Source: Gammaproteobacteria bacterium
Lineage (GTDB): Bacteria > Pseudomonadota > Gammaproteobacteria > GRL18
NCBI GenBank assembly: GCA_016744375.1
Contig: JADGEM010000031.1
Coordinates: 1 to 51,782, forward strand
DNA length: 51,782 nt
Direction: 5' to 3'
Shown piece after piece: positions 16,891 through 24,542 of the stretch. The notes under the pieces are model-generated. The model worked only from the letters and a program-made list of their open reading frames with translations. It had not been told where the DNA came from and made no database searches. How positions within the stretch are numbered: position 1 is the first letter of the stretch; each line of letters opens with the position of its first letter. Both the position numbers and the translations under genes were made by a program.

Positions 16891-18036
16891 TTAGGGTGTT
16901 AACAGGTGTTCATAACGTTTATCGGTTAGTGTGTTTAAAAAAGCAAGCAGGGCATCGATGCGTTTATTATCCAGAGCAGGGCCTGTTTTAAGTTCTTTTA
17001 GGGATATATTTTTATTCACTTCCGGTTCACGCCATTTTTTAGAGGTCTCAGGATTAATCTGGCGTTTTGCGCTTCTGGTATTGTATTTATTATAGAAGAG
17101 TATCACTGTACGTAAGTCCTTAAAAACACCATTATGCATGTAAGGTCCGGTAACAGAAATGTTTCTGAGTGTTGGGACTTTTATTTTCCCAGCCTGATTT
17201 TTATCCTGTACCAGAGGGTTTTCCAATAGCCCCTGATCAATATGTTTATCACCCAAACCATTAGCAACTCTCAGGATGCTATTGGTCGGGGTGCCAATAT
17301 TATGGTACTCATAATTACTAAAGGTTTCTTTTCTGGCTGATGGCAGCTTTCTTAATTGATGGCAGATATTGCAATTGGTAAATTGCTGTGAGAAAAACAG
17401 CGTCATGCCGAGATCTTCCTGGGTGGTTAACTTATATGTACCTTTAAGATAGCGATCATACTTAGAGTTAAAAGGTGAGAACAAATCTGTTTTTTCGAAT
17501 GCTTCAATACTTTGAGTCATTGCCAGATAGGCCTGGTCAATATCTTCAAAGATGCTATTCCCATATAGTTTTTTAAAGAGTGATTGATATTTTGTATTTT
17601 CCTGCAGTCTTTTAATCACTTCCTGTTTATTGGGCATTGCCATTTCAGCCGGGTTCAAAGGTGGACCGCCGGCCTGACCTTTTAAATCTTTTTCACGGCC
17701 GTCATAAAATTGTCCACCGATATACTGGCCTTTTGCATTGAGGTGAAAATCAGGGCTAAAACTTGCGTAAGCGGCAGTGGGTGCATTCCTGTCTCCGATT
17801 GATTTGCCGTCGTCTCCCAAAGATGCCATACCTTGAACCCCGTTATCTCTGGGATCAATAAAACCTCGCTCAGGAGAATGACAGGTTGCACAGGATTGAG
17901 TTCGATTTAAAGATAAATTGGGATCAAAATAGAGCATTTGTCCCAAACTTTCGACCGTATCTTTTGCTGGGGCAGCAATCGCTGTGTTAACCAGAATTTG
18001 TGCGCATAGAAAAACAACCAGCAGGCTTATTTTCAT
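16891..18036 (-). CDS. Diheme cytochrome c peroxidase (CcpA/MauG family)
   Basis: A signal peptide (1-22) exports this 381-residue protein to the periplasm. Two heme c sites are visible: CATCH (Cys49, Cys52, His53, in RTQSCATCHSPERGFID) and CNICH (Cys222, Cys225, His226). The N-terminal LGQMLYFDPNLSLN and TPTLRNISVTGPYMHNGVF with its Met/His region are standard for the family. It reduces hydrogen peroxide with cytochrome c electrons, or acts as a MauG-like oxidase. It is monocistronic and convergent with the iron-uptake genes. Confidence 0.9.
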   Translation of the reverse strand: MKISLLVVFLCAQILVNTAIAAPAKDTVESLGQMLYFDPNLSLNRTQSCATCHSPERGFIDPRDNGVQGMASLGDDGKSIGDRNAPTAAYASFSPDFHLNAKGQYIGGQFYDGREKDLKGQAGGPPLNPAEMAMPNKQEVIKRLQENTKYQSLFKKLYGNSIFEDIDQAYLAMTQSIEAFEKTDLFSPFNSKYDRYLKGTYKLTTQEDLGMTLFFSQQFTNCNICHQLRKLPSARKETFSNYEYHNIGTPTNSILRVANGLGDKHIDQGLLENPLVQDKNQAGKIKVPTLRNISVTGPYMHNGVFKDLRTVILFYNKYNTRSAKRQINPETSKKWREPEVNKNISLKELKTGPALDNKRIDALLAFLNTLTDKRYEHLLTP

Positions 18037-18073
18037 TACTTTCCTTATATGGATCGATATTTATCTTTTGAGT

Positions 18074-18092
18074 GTCTTATTAGTAATAAGAC
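18074..18092. promoter_or_regulatory. Perfect palindrome before the diheme peroxidase
   Basis: GTCTTATT-AGT-AATAAGAC is an uninterrupted 8-bp inverted repeat with a three-base centre, 38 bases upstream of the peroxidase start. It sits where an operator for that minus-strand gene would be. The binding protein is not identifiable by eye. Confidence 0.4.
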
Positions 18093-18148
18093 TTATTATC
18101 ATCAAATTATATCATTGCTGCTAAGTATTACCTATCTCAATTTTATTG

Positions 18149-20044
18149 TTAACTGGTTCCGGCATAGCCGAGAGTTTTTAAAGCCAACTTTATTTCATCT
18201 AATATGACGGGGTCATCAATCGTAGCCGGCATCTTATAAGAAGTGTTATCAGCAATACTGCGCATCGTACCACGTAAAATTTTACCGGAACGCGTTTTAG
18301 GCAGACGTTGAATGATAACGGCTTGTTTAAAAGCGGCCACAGGACCAATTTTTTTACGTACTAGAGCAATAAGCTCCGGGATTATTTCAGAATGATTTCG
18401 AGTGACATCCGATTTAAGTACTGCTAAACCAAGGGGCAGCTCACCCTTGAGTTTATCGGCAACACCGATAACTGCACACTCGGCGACATCAGGGTGACTG
18501 GAAAGCACTTCTTCAAAAGCGCCAGTAGAAAGGCGGTGCCCTGCAACATTAATGACATCATCGATACGGCTCATTATCCATAAATAATCATCATCATCTA
18601 TATACCCGGCATCTCCTGTTAAATAGTAACCATCGTATCGTTTCAGATAAGCCTCTATAAAGCCCTGTTCATTATTCCAAAGTGTTGTTAAACATCCAGG
18701 AGCCATGGGTAATTTAATGACGATATTACCAATATTACCCTCAGCAACCTTACCACCCATATCATCCAGTACCTGGACGTCAAATCCTGGAACCGCTTTG
18801 GCTGGTGAACCTGGTTTTATGGGAAGTTGTTCGATGCCCAGGCAGTTGGCTGCGATGGCCCAGCCAGTTTCGGTTTGCCACCAATGATCAATGACAGGAA
18901 CATTGAGCAGATCTTCCGCCCATTTCAGAGTGTCCGGGTCACAGCGTTCTCCAGCAAGAAAGAGTGTTCGGAAGTGGCTTAAGTCATACTGTTTAAGGTA
19001 GTTGCCATGAGGATCTTCTTTTTTTATTGCTCTGAAGGCTGTTGGTGCGGTAAATAAGACATTTACCTTATGTTCTTCAATCACCCGCCAGAAAGCACCA
19101 GGATCGGGCGTGCCGACAGGTTTACCTTCATAGAGTATGGTGGTGGAACCATTCAATAATGGTGCATAGACAATGTAAGAATGCCCAACGACCCAGCCGA
19201 CATCGGAAGCTGCCCAGAAAATGTCTCCAGGCTGAACATTGTAAACATTTCTCATACTCCATAACATGGCGACGGCATGACCGCCATTGTCTCGAACGAC
19301 GCCCTTGGGATTGCCTGTTGTTCCTGAGGTATATAAAATATACAGTGGATCTGAGGATGCCATCATGACACAGTCAGTGGCTTGTGCCTCAGCGCAAGCC
19401 TGCTCCCAGTCAATGTCCCGGTCTGCTGTCATTTGGGATTTAACCTGGGGGCGTTGATATATCAGACAATGAGAAGGCTTGTAAGTCGCCTGGTCAATGG
19501 CAGCATCCAATAAATCTTTATAAGGGATCTCTCGTGCCACCTCTATTCCACATGAGGCAGATAAAATGACTTTTGGCTTGGCATCATCAATTCGTATGGC
19601 CAGCTGGTCAGCTGCAAACCCCCCGAATACAACAGAATGAATGGCACCTATGCGAGCACAAGCCAGCATTGCCATAGCTGTTTCAGGGATCATTGGCATG
19701 TAGATGACCACGCGATCACCTTTATTGACGCCCATTTTACGTAATGCGCCCGCAAGGACAGCAACCCGATCTCTTAATTCAAGATAGGTAAAGCTTTGTT
19801 TAGATGCAGTCACCGGGCTGTCATAAATTAAGGCAGTTTGGTTGGCCCGGCCATTTTCAATATGTCTATCCAGGGCGTTGTAGCAGGTGTTGAGTTCACC
19901 ACCTGTAAACCATTGGTAAAAAGGGGCATTGGTTTCATCAAGTACTTTATCCCAGGTTCGTCCCCAGTCAATATCCTCTGCCGCATTGGCCCAGAAGGAA
20001 TGAGGATGAGTCATAGCCTGATCATAGCTTTGCTGAAAATTCAT
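18149..20044 (-). CDS. prpE: Propionyl-CoA synthetase PrpE
   Basis: Activates propionate to propionyl-CoA, feeding the methylcitrate cycle encoded at 3.4-7.7 kb. The 631-residue length and sequence fit PrpE rather than acetyl-CoA synthetase: YILYTSGTTGNPKGVVRDNGGH, DVGWVVGHSYIVYAPLL, DHWWQTETGW, and the C-terminal KTRSGKILRG with the lysine usually controlled by acetylation. It is 10 kb from prpBCD and lacks the TGTCGACA sites seen there, so it may be regulated separately. It is divergent from the FlK-like thioesterase. Confidence 0.93.
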   Translation of the reverse strand: MNFQQSYDQAMTHPHSFWANAAEDIDWGRTWDKVLDETNAPFYQWFTGGELNTCYNALDRHIENGRANQTALIYDSPVTASKQSFTYLELRDRVAVLAGALRKMGVNKGDRVVIYMPMIPETAMAMLACARIGAIHSVVFGGFAADQLAIRIDDAKPKVILSASCGIEVAREIPYKDLLDAAIDQATYKPSHCLIYQRPQVKSQMTADRDIDWEQACAEAQATDCVMMASSDPLYILYTSGTTGNPKGVVRDNGGHAVAMLWSMRNVYNVQPGDIFWAASDVGWVVGHSYIVYAPLLNGSTTILYEGKPVGTPDPGAFWRVIEEHKVNVLFTAPTAFRAIKKEDPHGNYLKQYDLSHFRTLFLAGERCDPDTLKWAEDLLNVPVIDHWWQTETGWAIAANCLGIEQLPIKPGSPAKAVPGFDVQVLDDMGGKVAEGNIGNIVIKLPMAPGCLTTLWNNEQGFIEAYLKRYDGYYLTGDAGYIDDDDYLWIMSRIDDVINVAGHRLSTGAFEEVLSSHPDVAECAVIGVADKLKGELPLGLAVLKSDVTRNHSEIIPELIALVRKKIGPVAAFKQAVIIQRLPKTRSGKILRGTMRSIADNTSYKMPATIDDPVILDEIKLALKTLGYAGTS

Positions 20045-20151
20045 AGTGATCCCTTTAACCTAAATAAATTGAATAATTTCTAAGTAATAAATATATACTA
20101 GTCCTGATAATAACCAAAGATATAAATCAATAAAGTGTCAGGAGAATAGAA

Positions 20152-20577
20152 ATGAAAGACTCCCTTAAACCCGGTCTCAGTTATGAGCACAATTATATTG
20201 TACCGGACTCGAAGATGGTGCCAGCTCTTTATCCTGAATCACCTGAATTTGTTGTTATGCCCGAAGTATTTGCTACCGGTTTTTTAGTTGGCTTGCTTGA
20301 GTGGGCCTGTATTAAAGCGATTAAACCACACCTTGACTGGCCGCAAGAGCAATCATTGGGGACACAAATTAATGTATCTCACGAAGCAGCTACACCTTCA
20401 GGGCTTGAAATTAAGGTTTCTGTCAAATTAATTGAAGTGGACAGGCGAAGGCTTGTTTTTTCTGTTGAAGCGCATGACGGGCTTGATTTGATTTCTCGGG
20501 GAACTCATGAACGTTTTGTAATAAATAAGGATAAATTTGATTTAAAAATGGTTCAAAAATTAAAGAAAAATAATTAA
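20152..20577 (+). CDS. FlK-like hotdog acyl-CoA thioesterase
   Basis: A 141-residue hotdog protein of the family of fluoroacetyl-CoA thioesterase FlK. Its catalytic triad can be placed at nearly the FlK positions: Thr42 (FATGFLVG), Glu50 (LLEWACI) and His77 (NVSHEAATPSG). The rest (VSVKLIEVDRRRLVFSVEAHDG, SRGTHERFVI) is also typical. Most relatives are not fluoroacetate enzymes; with prpE next door, a short acyl-CoA such as propionyl-CoA is a reasonable guess. A GTCAGGAG ribosome site precedes the ATG. Confidence 0.75.
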   Translation: MKDSLKPGLSYEHNYIVPDSKMVPALYPESPEFVVMPEVFATGFLVGLLEWACIKAIKPHLDWPQEQSLGTQINVSHEAATPSGLEIKVSVKLIEVDRRRLVFSVEAHDGLDLISRGTHERFVINKDKFDLKMVQKLKKNN

Positions 20578-20659
20578 ATTCTTTGAATATGCTTATAAAG
20601 TGTAAGAAATGTGTATAAAAGAGATAATTTAAGCTAAACCATATCCCATGCAAAATATA

Positions 20660-20688
20660 ATGACATAAGTGTGAATTTTTAGTATATT
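20660..20688 (+). promoter_or_regulatory. Candidate promoter of the Frd-Kor-Rnf operon
   Basis: ATGACA (20660-20665), a 17-base spacer and TATATT (20683-20688), 30 bases before the first start codon at 20718. It is the best sigma70 match in the 140-base gap and would drive the whole co-directional run. Confidence 0.5.
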
Positions 20689-20717
20689 ATACGGCTCTTA
20701 ATTACTACGGTTTGTTA

Positions 20718-21440
20718 ATGAGTTGCGATCAAAAGAATATTCACACACACGTGCTTGAAAAGAAGCCTTATAACGCACAATCGAAAAGTAGTGTTACTTT
20801 AACGATTAATGCGAAGACAATAACGGCACCTGCCAATTTGTCTGTCATTCAGGCATTATGGCATGCCGGCTATCCACGAGTGAAAGGGGTTGGCTGTCTG
20901 GATGGTGTCTGTGGTTCCTGTCGAGTAATGGTACGTCGTGCAGATAAATCGGAACTTAAAATGGAATTGGGCTGTCAACTTCTGGTTGAAGAGGGAATGG
21001 ATGTTTTCTTTTCCGTTTTTGAGACACCTTCCGGACATTCCTATAAATTATCCGAAATCGACACCTCATGGGATGTTCAGGCTGAATTTCACAGGATTTT
21101 TCCTGAAGCTGAAAAGTGCCGACACTGTAATGGTTGTAACAAAGCCTGTCCTAAAGATATTGATGTTGAAGGCGGCATCGATTTAGCCGTAAAAGGTCGT
21201 TTCCGCGAAGCGGGCGAAAAGTTTGTTGAATGTGTTATGTGTAATTTATGCATGACCGGCTGTCCTGAATATATTGATCCCAATCATGTGGGGTTGTTTG
21301 CCCGCCGTGTGACTGGTTATTTTCATACCCGTCCATCCAATTTAATTAATCAGCTGGAAGCCATTCGTACTGGTGAGCTTTCTGTCATTACTCAAACTGT
21401 GGATACTCAAAGCGATAAGAAAGTCGAGGGACAGTCATGA
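20718..21440 (+). CDS. Fumarate reductase/SDH-like iron-sulfur subunit
   Basis: About 240 residues with an N-terminal plant-type [2Fe-2S] domain (CLDGVCGSC, plus a later Cys in LGCQLL) and a C-terminal double-cluster domain (CRHCNGCNKACP and CVMCNLCMTGCP). This is the SdhB/FrdB layout. It would carry electrons between the flavoprotein encoded next and the NuoF-like subunit. There is no membrane anchor gene beside it, unlike ordinary SdhCD or FrdCD. The ATG at 20718 is preferred to an in-frame TTG two codons before. The stop overlaps the next start by four bases. Confidence 0.82.
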   Translation: MSCDQKNIHTHVLEKKPYNAQSKSSVTLTINAKTITAPANLSVIQALWHAGYPRVKGVGCLDGVCGSCRVMVRRADKSELKMELGCQLLVEEGMDVFFSVFETPSGHSYKLSEIDTSWDVQAEFHRIFPEAEKCRHCNGCNKACPKDIDVEGGIDLAVKGRFREAGEKFVECVMCNLCMTGCPEYIDPNHVGLFARRVTGYFHTRPSNLINQLEAIRTGELSVITQTVDTQSDKKVEGQS

Positions 21441-21479
21441 GCGGAAAAAAAGTCATGAGCGGAAAGAAAGCCATGAGCG
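21437..21479 (+). repeat. Triplicated start-codon repeat
   Basis: An 18-bp unit beginning ATGAGCGGAAA is present twice in tandem (21437-21454, 21455-21472, two differences) and its first nine bases a third time (21473). Each copy offers an in-frame ATG-Ser-Gly start for the flavoprotein, giving MSGKK-type repeats at its N-terminus. Confidence 0.85.
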
Positions 21480-23122
21480 GTTCCATTTCATATCAGCAGG
21501 CTCTAGATGCCTATCTTAATAAAACCGACTTTGCGGCCACTGATCTTAATATTGATGAAACGACCTTATTAGACAAATTTCATCCTGATCACCGTCAGGA
21601 AACTATTACCACATTACAGGTAGGTCCCAATAAAGGGGATCGTTGTCATAAACAAGTGGCTAAAGTACTACAGGCAGATTCCCGTATTGATGCGGCTGAT
21701 TTGGCCGGTGCAAGAATAAAAGAAACTGATATTCTGGTTATTGGCGGTGGTGGTGCAGGGTGCGCAGCGGCTCTCATGGCCGCTGAGTCTGGGGCAAAAG
21801 TTATTCTGGCCACAAAATTGCGTCTGGGCGATAGTAACACTGTAATGGCTGAAGGTGGGATTCAGGCATCAATTGAAAAAGGTGATACACCTCAGTCTCA
21901 TTACAATGATACCTATAAAGCAGGTCATGAAAAAGGTGTTAAAGACCTGATTAAACAATTGGTTATGGATGGTCCCGAGACGATTCGCTGGTTAATTCAG
22001 CAGGGTATGCAGTTTGATTTAAATGAGTTTGGTGATCTGTTAACTCGTAAAGCGGGTGGCACATCTGCTAACCGGGTGGTTTATTTTCGTGATTATACCG
22101 GGCTTGAGATGATGCGAGTTCTGCGTGAAGCCGTTGGTAATAGTAGTGTCGATGTCTGGGATTACAGCCCCGCAGTAGAGCTTTTATGTAATGAGTCGGG
22201 ACATTGTGCTGGCGCTATTTTATCTTCACTTCAGGATTGTAGTTATGTACAGATTAAAGCACGTACAGTCATTATTGCCACGGGCGGTATTGGTCGTGTT
22301 CATTTAAATCAATTCCCAACCTCCAATCATTTTGGTGCCACAGGTGATGGTCTGGTGCTGGCCTATCGTTTAGGTGCCAGACTCAGAGACCTGGATTCAT
22401 TTCAGTATCATCCTACAGGTGTTGCTTACCCGCAGCATTTGTCCGGGACTTTGATTACTGAAGGTGTTCGTTCAGCTGGTGCTTATATGATAAATGCTCT
22501 GGGTGAGCGTTTTGTCGATGAACTTAAACCCAGAGATATTGTTGCTGCCGCGATTATCAGAGAATGCAAAGAAGGCCGGGGCGTTGTTGGTAACTCTTCA
22601 GATGGCAATGATGGTATGCAGGGCGTCTGGTTAGACACCCCTGGGCTTGAAGCCAGAAATCCAGGCTTGTTGCAAAAGCGTTTTCCTAAGCTGGTGCAGC
22701 TCGGATTAAAAAGTGATATTGATATTACAAAAATACCGATGTTGGTCTATCCCACTTTGCACTATCAGAATGGTGGAGTGGTAATTGATGAAAATGGTCT
22801 CTCAGATATTCCCGGTCTGTATTGTGTTGGTGAAGTCAGTGGTGGGATTCATGGCCGAAATCGACTGATGGGTAATGCGCTGCTGGATATTATCTGTTTT
22901 GGTAGAAGAGCTGGTTTACATGCATTTAAAAACCGTCAGACACGAGGGCACAAGAAGATCAGCATTGATCATATCAGTAATTTACGGCGTGAATTGATGC
23001 AGAATGAGATGCCGATGGAGAACAAATCGCCATTATTATTCCCCGAATATGCTCGCTACGATACCATCATAAATTGCGAGAAGAGAGGCAGTTCCTCTCA
23101 CTGTGGAGGCTGTGATATATGA
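21437..23122 (+). CDS. Fumarate reductase/SDH-like flavoprotein subunit
   Basis: 561 residues of the SdhA/FrdA/NadB family: FAD-binding VIGGGGAGCAAALMAAESG, then DSNTVMAEGGIQ, HPTGVAYP, TEGVRSAGAYMINALGERF, HYQNGGVVID and GEVSGGIHGRNRLMGNALLD. The His that covalently holds FAD in SdhA/FrdA (S-H-T) is Asn here, so FAD is probably not covalent. The C-terminus ends HCGGCDI, a Cys pair not usual in FrdA. With no membrane subunits and a NuoF-like partner overlapping by four bases, a soluble NADH-linked fumarate reductase (as known from Hydrogenobacter) or the reverse reaction is inferred. NadB is less likely given the iron-sulfur partner. Confidence 0.8.
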   Translation: MSGKKVMSGKKAMSGSISYQQALDAYLNKTDFAATDLNIDETTLLDKFHPDHRQETITTLQVGPNKGDRCHKQVAKVLQADSRIDAADLAGARIKETDILVIGGGGAGCAAALMAAESGAKVILATKLRLGDSNTVMAEGGIQASIEKGDTPQSHYNDTYKAGHEKGVKDLIKQLVMDGPETIRWLIQQGMQFDLNEFGDLLTRKAGGTSANRVVYFRDYTGLEMMRVLREAVGNSSVDVWDYSPAVELLCNESGHCAGAILSSLQDCSYVQIKARTVIIATGGIGRVHLNQFPTSNHFGATGDGLVLAYRLGARLRDLDSFQYHPTGVAYPQHLSGTLITEGVRSAGAYMINALGERFVDELKPRDIVAAAIIRECKEGRGVVGNSSDGNDGMQGVWLDTPGLEARNPGLLQKRFPKLVQLGLKSDIDITKIPMLVYPTLHYQNGGVVIDENGLSDIPGLYCVGEVSGGIHGRNRLMGNALLDIICFGRRAGLHAFKNRQTRGHKKISIDHISNLRRELMQNEMPMENKSPLLFPEYARYDTIINCEKRGSSSHCGGCDI

Positions 23123-24387
23123 GCCATCAGCCTACTAAAGGCCATCAGATCATTAATCAGGTTTTATTACACCCAGACTCTCAAGGAACTGATATCAACC
23201 TCTGGTTTGATGGCAATGGCGGTACGGGTCTGGAAAATGCACTCTCTGATCCGGCTGCAATTATAGCCACAATCCAGGAAGCTGGTTTAAGAGGCCTGGG
23301 CGGCGGTGGCTTTCCAACCTATAAGAAGTGGCAATTTGTGGCTGATCAGGAAGTCAGTCCTGATAAATATTTAATATGTAATGGTAATGAAGATGAGCCG
23401 GGCACCTTTAAAGATGCTTATCTTTTGTCTCATTCACCTCATCAGGTGATTGAAGGGGCATTAATTGCGGCACTGGCCAGCCAGATTAATAAAATTGTTT
23501 TTTATATTAACCCAGAGCAAATAAGTTCTCTGAATAATATTCGCCAGGCCGTAGAGCAATGGAAAACTTGTGATTACTATACTCTGATTGAAGCACAACT
23601 GGGATGTTCTTTATCCATTCGTGTTATGGAAAGCTCTGGGCATTATATTGGTGGTGAAGAAACGGCTGCGATTGAATCTGTTGAAGGGAATTTCCCTTTT
23701 CCACGAGGTAAGCCTCCCTTTCCTGCAGTTTCAGGTGTTTATGGTTGTCCTACTCTGATTAATAACATGGAAACTCTGGCTAATGTTTCGCATATTTTGA
23801 GAAAGGGGTCGGAATGGTTTAAGGCTCTTGGGCTGGGTGACTCAACAGGGACCAAAATTTACTGTTTAAGTGGTGATGTCTTAAAGCCCGGCGTTTTTGA
23901 ACTGCCCATGGGAACCCCCCTGGAAGACCTTATTTATATCCATGGCGGTGGCATGCTGCAGGATAAGGAGCTAAAAGCTGTTTTTACCGGTGGTGTCTCC
24001 AGTTCTATTTTGACTCCTAAAGATATTGATGTGCCGTTAGATTTTGATTCTGTTCGCCAACGTGGTTCCAGTCTAGGAACTGGAGCAATGATCGTTGTCT
24101 CTGAAGGGACTGGCATTGTTAAACGTGTGACCGAGTATGTCAATTTCTATGCACATTCATCCTGCGGGCAATGCCCACCCTGCAAAACCGGTACTTTTTA
24201 TATTTCACAGCTGCTCAATAAAATTGATACCGGGCAGGCAAGCTCGGCTGATTTAGAATCATTAAAGAATTTATGCAAATTTTTACCAGGCAGTGGCCGT
24301 TGTCATTTGCTGGATGGTGCAGTAATTATTGTGGATAGTTCTCTGCATCATTTTTTAGATGAATATAAAAGCTCACTTAATGGCTGA
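23119..24387 (+). CDS. NuoF-like NADH-binding flavoprotein
   Basis: 422 residues related to the 51-kDa subunit of complex I. Visible are the FMN/NADH motif GLRGLGGGGFPTYKKW (57-71), CNGNEDEPGTFKD, the ESSGHYIGGEETAAIES loop, and the N3 [4Fe-4S] ligands Cys349, Cys352, Cys355 (SCGQCPPCKTGT) and Cys395. No NuoE-like gene is beside it. It overlaps the flavoprotein gene by four bases, so it is very likely the NADH port of the fumarate-reductase-like enzyme or of a larger complex with the ferredoxin enzymes that follow. Confidence 0.85.
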   Translation: MSHQPTKGHQIINQVLLHPDSQGTDINLWFDGNGGTGLENALSDPAAIIATIQEAGLRGLGGGGFPTYKKWQFVADQEVSPDKYLICNGNEDEPGTFKDAYLLSHSPHQVIEGALIAALASQINKIVFYINPEQISSLNNIRQAVEQWKTCDYYTLIEAQLGCSLSIRVMESSGHYIGGEETAAIESVEGNFPFPRGKPPFPAVSGVYGCPTLINNMETLANVSHILRKGSEWFKALGLGDSTGTKIYCLSGDVLKPGVFELPMGTPLEDLIYIHGGGMLQDKELKAVFTGGVSSSILTPKDIDVPLDFDSVRQRGSSLGTGAMIVVSEGTGIVKRVTEYVNFYAHSSCGQCPPCKTGTFYISQLLNKIDTGQASSADLESLKNLCKFLPGSGRCHLLDGAVIIVDSSLHHFLDEYKSSLNG

Positions 24388-24542
24388 TGCATTAGTACAT
24401 GCAGCCGTAATATTTAAACTCTATACCTTTGATATAGGCTAAGTACAGACAAGTCTAATTATTGAATAATAGTCAATGGACTCTACTCTCAATTGACTCG
24501 ACCAAATTTTTTAGAAAATTTATGAACCAGGAATCTGATAAG

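Noticed and set aside
20152..20577. Calling this gene a fluoroacetate-resistance factor
   Set aside because: The triad is shared by the wider family, and no fluorometabolite genes are present.
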